A DNA stretch of 64,000 nt from NCBI GenBank assembly GCA_022842595.1, contig JALHPF010000005.1:62001-126000 (forward strand). Reading direction: 5' to 3'. The notes beneath the pieces are model-generated. The model did not search any database. It was not told where the DNA came from and worked only from the letters and a program-made list of their open reading frames with translations. Position 1 is the stretch's first letter; each line of letters opens with the position of its first letter. This DNA is from Rubrivivax sp. (GTDB taxonomy: Bacteria; Pseudomonadota; Gammaproteobacteria; Burkholderiales; Burkholderiaceae_C). The position numbers and the translations under genes are program-made. Below, piece by piece: positions 17,089 through 26,346 of this stretch.

Positions 17089-17641
17089 CCGGTGCTATCG
17101 CTCCCGCACACACCACCGTGCAGCGTGACGGAGGCCTGGCAGCGATTTGCTGTGAGGCGCGTTTCGGCCACCGGTTCATCCTGCCGCTAGGGGAAGACGG
17201 CTGCCTTGTTCGCACTTGCTTGTCTTGAGTCGAGCACCAATCGACATGCAAACGCGGTGGCTGCCATTCGGGCCTGCAGCAAGCTGATTTCGCGGGTGCC
17301 ACGCAACCCGGACCCGCTGAGGGCCGGCAACTCGGAAATCGGAGTCGAGGTGCCCATTCTGTCAAGGCCCGGGTCTTTCCTGATGTCCCGTCACGCCACA
17401 CAGTCGGGCCTCTCTTGCTGCTCGTTATCGCGAGATACTGCAACGTCAAGCAGCTACGCACTCTCGCATGCGAAATCTACCAACGACACAACGCTGCACC
17501 TCAAGTCGGCAGAAGGGCGCGCGCGGGCTAGCACCGGGCAATCCGCAGCGCATGCTGATTCCCTGGATATGGCCGGCCCAGGTGCCGCTGCAGCCTAACT
17601 TGCTAAGCGCACCCAGCGCAAACGCCCACTCCTAGCGTGCG
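17089..17641 (+). other. Intergenic region before the defence operon
   Basis: About 550 bp with no convincing gene. A 130-codon open frame at 17206-17598 has no recognisable features and poor codon use. The region probably holds the promoter of the seven-gene operon that begins at 17642; no clear -10/-35 pair or operator stands out. Confidence 0.4.
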
Positions 17642-19213
17642 ATGACAGTACCAATCATTGATATCTTTGCTGGGCCTGGTGGGCTCGGTGAAGGCTTCGC
17701 ATCGTTGTCAGACGGACGGGGTCGCTGCGCCTTCAAGATCGCTCTCTCCATTGAGAAGGACGAGATCGCTTGCCAGACCTTGAGGCTCCGGGCAATACGC
17801 CGGCAACTCGCCTATGCCGGCGAGCTGGCTTGCTATCACGAACTGCTTCGCGGAGAGATGTCTCGTGAACAGTTCTATGCGCTCGATCCTGTTCGGCATG
17901 CTTCGGTGGAAGCCGAGCGCGAGGTCTTGAACGCGGAGCTTGGCAAGGTAGGTGCGTCGGGCATCGACACGCGCATACGAACTGCCTTGGCAAACGCGCC
18001 GAGCTGGGTGTTGATCGGCGGGCCACCTTGCCAGGCGTATTCGCTGGCGGGCCGCGCCCGTAGAGCCAACGACGAGAACTTCGAGGCCGACGAGAAGCAC
18101 TTCCTCTATCGCGAATACCTCCGGATCCTGAGGGTCCATGCACCACCGGTTTTCGTGCTGGAGAACGTGAAGGGCCTTCTGTCGTCGCACCACGGCGGCG
18201 CTCCTATGTTCTCGCGGATCCTCCACGACCTCGCAGCACCGGCGAAGGGCCTCTCCTACGAGATCAGATCGCTGACGCGATCGGATGAGTTCTTCGAGCT
18301 CAAGCCGGACGACTTCCTGATCGAATCCGAACGTTTCGGCGTTCCACAAGCTCGCCACAGGCTCATCTTGTTGGGCGTAAGGGCTGACTTGGCACACAGA
18401 CGGTCGGGGCTGCTGGCGCCTGTCAAGTCGCCAGCCACGGTCAGCGATGTTCTCGCTGGGCTGCCGCGAATTCGTAGCAAGCTGAGTCGAGGACATGACT
18501 CCGTAGAAGCTTGGCACGTAGCGGTGCGTTCGGCCCCTAGAACTGTACGCGGCTGGGGGACAGACGGGGAGCACCAGCTTATCGCTGCCATGACAGCGGC
18601 GGCCGATGAGGCCCAATCGCTCAACGACACAGGTGGCGCATTTCTCCGCTCGAGGTCAACACTCGCAGCTACCCCACGCTGCATTGCGGAATGGTTGAAG
18701 GCCCCTGGCCTTGGCGGGGTGATTCAACACGAAGCGCGTCAGCATATGGCCAGCGACCTGGCCCGATACCTCTTCGCAGCTACGTTTGCTCAGGAGTTCG
18801 GACTCTCGCCGAAGCTGGATGTGTTCCCCTCAGTGCTGCTGCCTAACCACGAAAGTGCCAAGGGTTTCATACCGACCAAGGCGCCATTCCCGGACAGATT
18901 TCGGGTTCAGTGCTGGAACATGCCATCCAGCACCATCGTGTCGCACATCGCCAAGGACGGGCATTACTACATCCACCCTGATCCGGTTCAGTGCCGCAGC
19001 CTCACGGTCAGGGAAGCTGCTCGACTCCAGACCTTTCCGGAGGACTACTTCTTCGAAGGCAACCGGACGCAGCAGTACGTCCAAGTCGGCAACGCGGTGC
19101 CGCCGCTGCTCGCATTCAAGATCGCCGAGATCGTGCGTGATCTCGTGCAGGACGACGACGGACAGCGCCAGGCCGTGCGATCCCGAGCCGTCACCGACCC
19201 GCAGGAGGCCTGA
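17642..19213 (+). CDS. DNA (cytosine-5-)-methyltransferase (DrmMII-like)
   Basis: A 523-residue C5 methyltransferase with ordered motifs: I IDIFAGPGGLGEGF (residues 6-19), IV GGPPCQ with catalytic Cys130, VI LENVKGLL, VIII QARHRLILLGVR, and X QVGNAVPP near the C-terminus. The target-recognition region is the long variable part between about 280 and 430. It is the first gene of a tightly packed operon and overlaps the next ATG (TGATG). In class 2 DISARM a C5 methylase marks self DNA, which fits the DrmA/DrmB genes downstream. A Vsr gene closes the module at 42018. Confidence 0.93.
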   Translation: MTVPIIDIFAGPGGLGEGFASLSDGRGRCAFKIALSIEKDEIACQTLRLRAIRRQLAYAGELACYHELLRGEMSREQFYALDPVRHASVEAEREVLNAELGKVGASGIDTRIRTALANAPSWVLIGGPPCQAYSLAGRARRANDENFEADEKHFLYREYLRILRVHAPPVFVLENVKGLLSSHHGGAPMFSRILHDLAAPAKGLSYEIRSLTRSDEFFELKPDDFLIESERFGVPQARHRLILLGVRADLAHRRSGLLAPVKSPATVSDVLAGLPRIRSKLSRGHDSVEAWHVAVRSAPRTVRGWGTDGEHQLIAAMTAAADEAQSLNDTGGAFLRSRSTLAATPRCIAEWLKAPGLGGVIQHEARQHMASDLARYLFAATFAQEFGLSPKLDVFPSVLLPNHESAKGFIPTKAPFPDRFRVQCWNMPSSTIVSHIAKDGHYYIHPDPVQCRSLTVREAARLQTFPEDYFFEGNRTQQYVQVGNAVPPLLAFKIAEIVRDLVQDDDGQRQAVRSRAVTDPQEA

Positions 19214-21186
19214 TGACGACCGAGGAGGCGAGCGCGTCTGGCAGCAGACGCCGCGACGAGGCGCAGCTGACCGCCATCGGCGCCGCAGCGTCGGCAAGGA
19301 TGCTCGTCCTGGCCGGGCCTGGAGCGGGCAAGACAGAAGTGTCCGCCCGCCGCATCTCGGCGCTGCTGTCGCAAGGCCTTTCGGCGCCCAACCTGCTCGT
19401 GCTCTCGTTCTCGCGATCAGCCGTCAGAACGCTCACCAAGCGCCTTGCCCGCCTTGACGGGCTCGACGAGCAAGTGCTCGAGGAGCTTCGGCACGTCTCG
19501 ATCAGGACATTCGATTCCGCGGCGTTCCGGATGCTGCGTCGTCTCGGCAGCGACAGCGACGAGCTCCTCCGGCGATCGCACGACGAGAACATTGCGGCGC
19601 TCGTCGACTTGCTCCGCACGCCGCAGGCGGCCGAGGTGCAGCGAGCGCTCAAAGGTGTGCGGCACGTCCTCATCGACGAGGTGCAGGATCTGGCCGGCGT
19701 GCGCGGCGACCTCGTCCTCGAGCTGCTGAAGGTCATCGCGCCGCCTGCATCCGATGGAGCCGGATTCACGCTTCTCGGAGACCCTGCCCAGTCCATCTAC
19801 GGGTTCGGCGTGAGGTCCGCCGAGCGCCCGGCCCTGCATGGCTCCACCACCGCGGATCTGCTCACGGCGATCCGCGGCGAATACGGGCAAGTCCTGCGTG
19901 AGGTTGCGCTGGATCGGAACTTCCGTTCAGTTCCACAGATCGCCATGTTCCTCGAGAAGCTGCGCGGAATCCTGCGTAGCGACGCGGAAGGCGCCCAGAA
20001 GCTGGCACGGATGGCCGAGGCGCTGGCGGAGTTGCCGGCAGCCGATTTCCCGCTCGACGGCACCTTGTTCGACGCAAGCCGATCCCAGTCGATCGCGCTG
20101 CTCGCGAGGACCAACGGCGAGGTGCTGCGGGTGGCGCAGAAGGTGCTCGGAACGGACGTGGAAGGACCCGGAGTCACGCTGCAGATCGGCAGCGGCGATC
20201 CGACGGCCGCGCCTGCTTGGGTGGCCGCACTGCTGGCCTGCCTGCGAAGCGGAACGCTGACTCGTCAGCAGTTCACCCTGATCCATGCCAGAGCAGCCGG
20301 GGAAGCGCCGGAGGCGTTCGCTGCGCTTCAGGTGCCGCAGGCGGAGGTCGCGTGGCGACGGCTCACCGCTGCCGCCGGGACGACTCTTGAGGCCCCTTCG
20401 CTTGTCGTCGGCGATCTGGCGAAGCGCATGTCGTGGCCCGACGCATTTCCGGACGACGAAGGCGTTGCCGATTCCGGCCTGTGCATTTCGACCATCCACC
20501 AGTCCAAGGGTCGAGAGTTCGATCTCGTGGCCATCATGGAGCGCGACCCGGAGCGCACGCCGGCCGAATCCGACCCCGAGGAGGAAGCCTGCGTGGGCTT
20601 CGTGGCGCTCAGCCGCGCCGCCAAGAAGGTCGTTCGCCTGCCTGCCGAATCGATCTACGCACCCCCGTCGATGCGCGAGTTCGGCCACGGAACCCGCAAA
20701 CGCCTCGTCTGGTGGCGCAACGGCTGGGTGAACATGGAGATGGGCATTGCCGGAGATGTCGTACCTGAGAGCTTCGCGGACGTCGCGCTCCACGGCTCCG
20801 ACGAGACCGTCGCAGAGAACTACCGCTTCCTCGCGGTCAACTCCCGTGCGCTCGCTGGCCACAAGGTCATGCTTCGAAAGACTGCGGTCCCGGGATCCGA
20901 AGGCGGCAAGGCCCGCTACGAGATCTGCCTGCAGGACGGCAGGCAGCCCGGACGTCTGCTGGGCGCGATGCACCAGAACCTCGTCTACGACCTTCTCGGC
21001 CTGCTGCATTCACACGGCCACTCGCTGCCGAAGCTGATCATGAACCTGCGGATCGCGCGTGTCGTCTCGGTGGCAGTTCGCGCTGGCGCTGTCGGCGAGG
21101 TATCGAGCCTCTTCGCATCGAGCGGGATGTGGCTCGGCTTGGAGCTGTTCGGCACGGGCGATTTCCGTACCTTCGCGCGGGGCTGA
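19213..21186 (+). CDS. UvrD/PcrA-like superfamily 1 helicase
   Basis: A 657-residue SF1 helicase. Walker A AGPGAGKT is at residues 34-41, Walker B LIDEVQD near 153-159, LLGDPAQSIYGF at about 195, and motif V TIHQSKGREFD at about 433. A C-terminal ~175-residue extension (from about 480) has no known domain. It is translationally coupled to the methylase and followed 23 bp later by the DrmA-like gene. DISARM loci carry a variable extra ATPase (DrmD or DrmE) beside drmA/drmB; this protein occupies that position but is not an SNF2 enzyme. Confidence 0.88.
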   Translation: MTTEEASASGSRRRDEAQLTAIGAAASARMLVLAGPGAGKTEVSARRISALLSQGLSAPNLLVLSFSRSAVRTLTKRLARLDGLDEQVLEELRHVSIRTFDSAAFRMLRRLGSDSDELLRRSHDENIAALVDLLRTPQAAEVQRALKGVRHVLIDEVQDLAGVRGDLVLELLKVIAPPASDGAGFTLLGDPAQSIYGFGVRSAERPALHGSTTADLLTAIRGEYGQVLREVALDRNFRSVPQIAMFLEKLRGILRSDAEGAQKLARMAEALAELPAADFPLDGTLFDASRSQSIALLARTNGEVLRVAQKVLGTDVEGPGVTLQIGSGDPTAAPAWVAALLACLRSGTLTRQQFTLIHARAAGEAPEAFAALQVPQAEVAWRRLTAAAGTTLEAPSLVVGDLAKRMSWPDAFPDDEGVADSGLCISTIHQSKGREFDLVAIMERDPERTPAESDPEEEACVGFVALSRAAKKVVRLPAESIYAPPSMREFGHGTRKRLVWWRNGWVNMEMGIAGDVVPESFADVALHGSDETVAENYRFLAVNSRALAGHKVMLRKTAVPGSEGGKARYEICLQDGRQPGRLLGAMHQNLVYDLLGLLHSHGHSLPKLIMNLRIARVVSVAVRAGAVGEVSSLFASSGMWLGLELFGTGDFRTFARG

Positions 21187-21209
21187 GTCAGTTCAAGGGA
21201 GCCACAAGA

Positions 21210-24200
21210 ATGAAGAACCAAGACGACTTCCGCAGCGGTCTGATCGACCTGTTCGATCGCCTCGCATGCGGTCCGCTGGCGGAGGTGGAGCTGATCGAGT
21301 CGGCGCCAGGCGATACCTACCTGACCGGAATCTTGTGGCCTCGCGGCACAGGTCCTGAAGCGGGCGACGACGAGGGCATCGTCGCAGGCGAATCCGATGA
21401 TCCCGATGGCGATGGCGAAGTCCCGGGCTATCGCGCAATCAAGCCGTGCTCGATCGGCATCACCTTCACCGTCGCTGACAACGCCGATGTCGATGTTGAC
21501 CTCGGTGCAACTGCGCGATACACGCCCGAAAGCGCCCCAACCCCTTCCGAGGGGGACACGGCAGTGAACGCTGGCAACGGGCGGAGGCGCCAGATGCGGC
21601 CTGCCGTCGTCTGGCGTCACGCGCGTCTCGGATACCGACTGACCCTCCCGGGCGGCCAGGCTGCAGGCACCTACAAGCTGAACGAGTTTCTCCGTCCTGA
21701 CGGGTCGCGCTTGCAGGATCGCGATGTCTGCCTGCACATCAGACGCCGAGTCGCAGGCAACGAAGCCACGCTCACCCTGACTCTCATCAACATGTCGACC
21801 GAATCGGAGGACTCTTCGCTGCGCGACGCAGCCTGTCTCTTCCAGGCGCAGATCCTGATCGCGGCCCGCGTCGGTCAGGCTCCTGCCACCATCGTTCCTC
21901 GTCGACAGGCGCATTCGAACGCATCGGATGCCGATGCACTCTCCAACCTGCTGATCTACCGTGATGCCGTCGAGTATGCGGTCGGGCACGGAATATCGGT
22001 CGAGTGGCCCGAGCCGGTCTCTTCGGGCGTCGAATGGATCCGGACGGCGTGGCTTCCGCGCCACCATGTCCCCAGCACCGATCCCAGGGGCCACTCGAGA
22101 CTGGGCGATGTCCTCAAGCGGTTTCCGAAGCTGCTTCATGCAGAGTGGCTGCAAACGACAGATCGCGGCTCCGTCGTCGCCGGCCTCGATGCAATGGTCG
22201 GCTGCTACGAGGGGTGGATCAAGGAGAAGGTCGAGGACCGGATCGATGCGCTGCAGGGAGACCTGAACCGCGCCGCGCGCACCAACCATGCACGATGTCG
22301 CGAGGCCGCTCTCCGGATGGGACAAGGTGTCCGTGTTCTCGAGCAGGACAAGGATGCCTGGCTGGCGTTCAGGCTCGCCAACGAAGCCATGGACATGCAG
22401 TCTCGCTTCCCAGCGAAGGGAGACCGTGCAGGGCCGTTGGAGTGGCGCCCGTTCCAGCTTGCATACATCGTGATGGCGATACCATCCCTGGTGGACCCGA
22501 AGCGTCCCGATCGCGACTGCATGGACCTGCTATGGTTCCCTACGGGTGGCGGAAAGACCGAGGCGTACCTGGGCCTCACTGCTTTCCAGATCTTCCTTCG
22601 GAGGTTGACTTCCGAGGTGGCACGAGCCAGCGGGGGCGTCGACGTGCTCATGAGGTACACGCTGCGGCTGCTGACCGTCCAACAGTTCCAGCGGGCCGCG
22701 GCGCTGATCAGCGCGTGCGAACTCATGCGCGCAAGAAGCCCGAAGTCCCTGGGACATGCGCGCATCACCATCGGTCTCTATGTCGGAAAGGACACCACGC
22801 CGAACTCGATGGCCGATGCGCGCGATGCCCTGCAGCGCGAGGCTGCCGGCGAAACTCCGAAGTCCACCCCTCGCCAGCTGCTGACCTGTCCCGTCTGCTC
22901 GATCGCCATGGGCCGGCAGCACTACCGCCCGTCTCCGACGGAGCCTAGCCTGGACATCGTCTGCCCGTCGCCGACCTGCCCGACATCAGGCCATCCGCTC
23001 CCCGTGCTGGTCGTCGACGAGTGCATCTACGACAAGCCCCCGTCGCTTCTGATTGGGACGGTCGACAAGTTCGCCCAGATACCGAGGAACGAGGAAATCG
23101 GAAAGCTCTTCGGGCTGCGGGGAACTCTTCCCCCGGGCCTGATCATCCAGGATGAGCTGCATCTCATCTCGGGGCCGCTGGGTTCCATGTCCGGCCTGTA
23201 CGAGTCGGCCATCGATATCCTGTGCACGAGGGACGGCGTTCGGCCGAAGATCATCGGATCCACCGCGACGATCGGCCGAGCCGAGAGCCAGGTCCGTTCG
23301 CTGTTCGACCGCGGCGTGCTGCAGTTCCCGCCGCCCGGGATCGATGCCGACGATTCGTTCTTTGCCGTGAGGCTGCAGTCCGGGAGCGATCGCCTGTACT
23401 TGGGCGTCCCCACGGCCGGACGGAGCCCGAAGTTCGCGCTGCAGGCGGTGCTGGCCGCGCTCCTTGAGGGAGCGCAGAAGCTGAGCCAAGCAACCGACGA
23501 CGTGAGCGTCACGGATCCGTACTGGACCTGCGTTGCCTACTTCAACAGTCTGCGCGAGCTCGGCGGCGCGCATGTCCTTGTCCAGGACGACGTTCCGCGC
23601 CAGATGGTGTTCCTGTCGAAGCGCCTCAATGCCGCATCCCCTCGGCCGATGATCAAGAACCCGGTCGCAGAACTCAGCAGCCGCGTGTCTTCGAGAGACA
23701 TTCCGCTGATGCTGAAGCGCCTCGAGGCCAGGCTCGGCGCCGATCCGATGGACGAGCAGGCGGAGGACGTGGTGCTCGCGTCCAACATGATCTCCGTCGG
23801 CGTCGACGTGCCGCGACTGGGCCTCATGGTCGTGAATGGCCAGCCCAAGTCGACGTCGGAGTACATACAGGCAACCAGCCGCGTCGGGCGCGGCCTCCCG
23901 GGCTTGGTCGTCACGCTCTACAACTTCGGCCGCCCTCGCGACCTTTCCCACTTCGAGCACTTCAAGTCCTATCACGCAGCACTGTACCGAAGCGTCGAGG
24001 CGACCAGCGTGACGCCGTGGGCACCTCGGGCGCGGGACAAGGCGTTGCCCGCAGTGCTGATCGGGGCGGTGCGCCAGCTCCTGCCTGACATGGTCGACGA
24101 CGAGGCTGCATCGCAGCTTCAGCCCGGCGATCCCAGAGTCAAGATGATCGTCGACGAACTGGTGCGCCGCTGCCGCCTCGGCTCGTTCGGGATCGAGGAT

Positions 24201-24449
24201 GCTGAGACCGCGGACGAACTCGCAGCAATAGTCGAGTACTGGGAGGCCCGCGCAGCCGATGCCCGGGCGACCGGAAGGAAGCTCCTGTACTGGCAGAGGA
24301 AGTCGAAGTTCGGCAACGCGTCGCCGCACCTGCTTCGCCCGGCAGAGGAGGCGGGCGATCCTGCCTCGCTCGCCTGGGCGGCACCTGGGTCGCTGCGCGA
24401 GGTCGAGCCCTCGGCGGCGTTCGTTATGCGCGGCGGCAGGGGGAGCTGA
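21210..24449 (+). CDS. drmA: DrmA-like DISARM helicase
   Basis: A 1079-residue protein starting at 21210 after AAGGGAG. Walker A FPTGGGKTEAYLG is at about residue 442. A CX2C-type zinc insert (LTCPVCSI... DIVCPSPTC) lies at 558-590, Walker B QDELHLISGP at about 646, and the motif VI-like ATSRVGRG at about 888. This matches DrmA, the helicase-domain core protein of DISARM, which loads on DNA ends with DrmB and restricts unmethylated phage DNA. The neighbouring DUF1998 gene 3 bp downstream strongly supports the call. Confidence 0.85.
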   Translation: MKNQDDFRSGLIDLFDRLACGPLAEVELIESAPGDTYLTGILWPRGTGPEAGDDEGIVAGESDDPDGDGEVPGYRAIKPCSIGITFTVADNADVDVDLGATARYTPESAPTPSEGDTAVNAGNGRRRQMRPAVVWRHARLGYRLTLPGGQAAGTYKLNEFLRPDGSRLQDRDVCLHIRRRVAGNEATLTLTLINMSTESEDSSLRDAACLFQAQILIAARVGQAPATIVPRRQAHSNASDADALSNLLIYRDAVEYAVGHGISVEWPEPVSSGVEWIRTAWLPRHHVPSTDPRGHSRLGDVLKRFPKLLHAEWLQTTDRGSVVAGLDAMVGCYEGWIKEKVEDRIDALQGDLNRAARTNHARCREAALRMGQGVRVLEQDKDAWLAFRLANEAMDMQSRFPAKGDRAGPLEWRPFQLAYIVMAIPSLVDPKRPDRDCMDLLWFPTGGGKTEAYLGLTAFQIFLRRLTSEVARASGGVDVLMRYTLRLLTVQQFQRAAALISACELMRARSPKSLGHARITIGLYVGKDTTPNSMADARDALQREAAGETPKSTPRQLLTCPVCSIAMGRQHYRPSPTEPSLDIVCPSPTCPTSGHPLPVLVVDECIYDKPPSLLIGTVDKFAQIPRNEEIGKLFGLRGTLPPGLIIQDELHLISGPLGSMSGLYESAIDILCTRDGVRPKIIGSTATIGRAESQVRSLFDRGVLQFPPPGIDADDSFFAVRLQSGSDRLYLGVPTAGRSPKFALQAVLAALLEGAQKLSQATDDVSVTDPYWTCVAYFNSLRELGGAHVLVQDDVPRQMVFLSKRLNAASPRPMIKNPVAELSSRVSSRDIPLMLKRLEARLGADPMDEQAEDVVLASNMISVGVDVPRLGLMVVNGQPKSTSEYIQATSRVGRGLPGLVVTLYNFGRPRDLSHFEHFKSYHAALYRSVEATSVTPWAPRARDKALPAVLIGAVRQLLPDMVDDEAASQLQPGDPRVKMIVDELVRRCRLGSFGIEDAETADELAAIVEYWEARAADARATGRKLLYWQRKSKFGNASPHLLRPAEEAGDPASLAWAAPGSLREVEPSAAFVMRGGRGS

Positions 24450-24452
24450 AGC

Positions 24453-26345
24453 ATGGCTACAGCACGCAACGCAGGGCGTCCCCGCGCCGGAGGGCCCGCT
24501 CGGCCGCAGCCGGACGTACCGGGTGTCGAGCCCCTGGGCACCGTCAGGCGCTCGCAGCTCATCACGACCTATGGGATCGGGGCCATCATTGACCTGGAGG
24601 CTGGCTCCTTCATGCCTTCCGGTCTCGAGGACTGGGCACACGCGACTCGGTTCGCCTCGCTCTCCATCTCGGAGCCGCGCCTGCAGGCGCAGCTCAAGGT
24701 CACGCACTTCCGCGCCGCGCCGATCCTGGAGGTGATTCCCAACTCGTTCGGCAAGGTCGACTCGAGAAAGACGACGCCCGCCGTCCGCTTCCCGGAGTGG
24801 CACGAGTGCCCCAAGTGCCACCGCCTCGGCGTGGAGGAAGCGCCGTTCGAGGCCAAGGGCAATCGGCTTCGGTGCGTCGGCTGCGGTGTCTTGGTCAATC
24901 CGGTCCGCTTCGTCGTTGCGTGCCGCCGCGGCCACATCTCCGACTTCCCATGGTCGTGGTGGGCGCACAGGAGCTATCCCGACGGCATGTGCGACAGACC
25001 GACGCTGTTTCTCAGGTCGCATGGCTCGTCGGCAGCGCTTTCCGACCTGTACGTCGAGTGCGTGGCGTGCAAGGGTGCACGCAGCTCGCTCGGCGACGCG
25101 TTCGGAGCGAAGACCTTCGAGGGCAGACGGAGCTGCACCGGCGCGCGCCCCTGGCTCCATGACCGAGAGGACTGCGACGAGATTCCTCGCGCCATCCAGC
25201 GCGGTGCGTCCAACGTCCACTTCGCCGTCGTGGCGTCGGCGCTCTCGATTCCTCCTGCATCCCAGCCGGCATTCCAGGCTGTCGAGGAGCTGATGCAGGT
25301 GCTGCGCCACATCCCGGAGTCGACTCGCATGGACGCGCTCGACGGGTTCGCCGCCGAGCGCGGATTCGACCCCGGCGAGCTTCGCGCAGCGTACGAAGCT
25401 ACGCAGGCCGTGCAATCGGGCGACGGGCGATACACCGACGCTGTGTCGCGTGCCGAGGAGTACAGGGCCCTGTGCACCACCACGCATGACGATCCGCAGG
25501 CAGGCTACGTTCCCCACTTTCAGAACGACGCGCGTCCGGCCGAGGGGGCCATGTCCCGATGGTTCGACCTGATCGGCGCAGTCTCCAGGCTGCGAGAGGT
25601 CCGTGCCCTCGCGGGCTTCTCCCGGATCGAGCCCTACCCGGTCGCCGGCGAGCGGATCCTCGACGCCATCGCCGATGGCCACGTGTCCCCGCTTGCAGCG
25701 GATCCCGCGCCTGACTGGCTGCCGGCCGCCGAGATCAGGGGAGAGGGCATCTTCCTGCGATTCAGGAACGACCGGATCGAAGAGTGGCTGCAGCGCAATC
25801 CGGCCCTTGCGGCTCGGGCAGCCGTGCTCGACAGGGTCTCGGCAGCGGTAGCTACCAGAAGGGGATACGCGCGGGAATACGCGATCACGCCTCGCCTTCT
25901 TCTCGTGCACTCGTTCGCCCACGCACTCATCAGGCAGCTGTCCTTGGACTGCGGATACTCGGCCTCATCCCTCAGAGAGCGGCTCTACGTCTCCGAGCCA
26001 CTGGACGGTGCGCCGGCCATGAGCGGGCTGCTCGTGTACACAGGCTCGCCCGATTCCGACGGCAGCCTGGGCGGGCTCGTGCGCATGTCCGACCAGGCGC
26101 TGCTCGAACAAGTGATCCTGCGCACGGTGGCCGGCGCCGACTGGTGCGGGAGCGATCCAGTCTGCCTGGAGACCGACCCCGCACAGGCTGGCGAGCGCAT
26201 CAGCGGCGCTGCATGTCACAGCTGCCTGCTCCTTCCGGAGACGGCCTGCGAGAAGTTCAATCGCGAACTCGATCGGACGATGCTCGTCGGGAGCCATGAC
26301 GGCACATGGACCGGGTTCTTCTCCGATCCCGAGGACGGTGGCTGA
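24453..26345 (+). CDS. drmB: DrmB-like DUF1998 protein
   Basis: A 630-residue protein. The N-terminal segment LITTYGIGAIIDLEAGSFMP is a hallmark of DrmB. Zinc-binding clusters ECPKCHRLG, RCVGCG and CRRGHISDFPW are at residues 115-170. The C-terminal DUF1998 domain (about 480-630) includes LLVHSFAHALIRQL and a final GAACHSCLLLPETACEKFN cysteine cluster. DrmB forms a complex with DrmA. Genes before and after are 3 and 1 bp away. DrmC, the phospholipase-D protein that usually follows, is replaced here by a NERD helicase. Confidence 0.87.
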   Translation: MATARNAGRPRAGGPARPQPDVPGVEPLGTVRRSQLITTYGIGAIIDLEAGSFMPSGLEDWAHATRFASLSISEPRLQAQLKVTHFRAAPILEVIPNSFGKVDSRKTTPAVRFPEWHECPKCHRLGVEEAPFEAKGNRLRCVGCGVLVNPVRFVVACRRGHISDFPWSWWAHRSYPDGMCDRPTLFLRSHGSSAALSDLYVECVACKGARSSLGDAFGAKTFEGRRSCTGARPWLHDREDCDEIPRAIQRGASNVHFAVVASALSIPPASQPAFQAVEELMQVLRHIPESTRMDALDGFAAERGFDPGELRAAYEATQAVQSGDGRYTDAVSRAEEYRALCTTTHDDPQAGYVPHFQNDARPAEGAMSRWFDLIGAVSRLREVRALAGFSRIEPYPVAGERILDAIADGHVSPLAADPAPDWLPAAEIRGEGIFLRFRNDRIEEWLQRNPALAARAAVLDRVSAAVATRRGYAREYAITPRLLLVHSFAHALIRQLSLDCGYSASSLRERLYVSEPLDGAPAMSGLLVYTGSPDSDGSLGGLVRMSDQALLEQVILRTVAGADWCGSDPVCLETDPAQAGERISGAACHSCLLLPETACEKFNRELDRTMLVGSHDGTWTGFFSDPEDGG

Positions 26346-26346
26346 G

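Noticed and set aside
17206..17598. A 130-codon open frame before the C5 methylase
   Set aside because: No motif, no ribosome-binding site and scattered composition; treated as intergenic.
22986..25922. A 978-residue minus-strand open frame opposite the DrmA/DrmB genes
   Set aside because: It is an antisense shadow in GC-rich coding DNA and shows low-complexity composition; the plus strand has complete motif sets.
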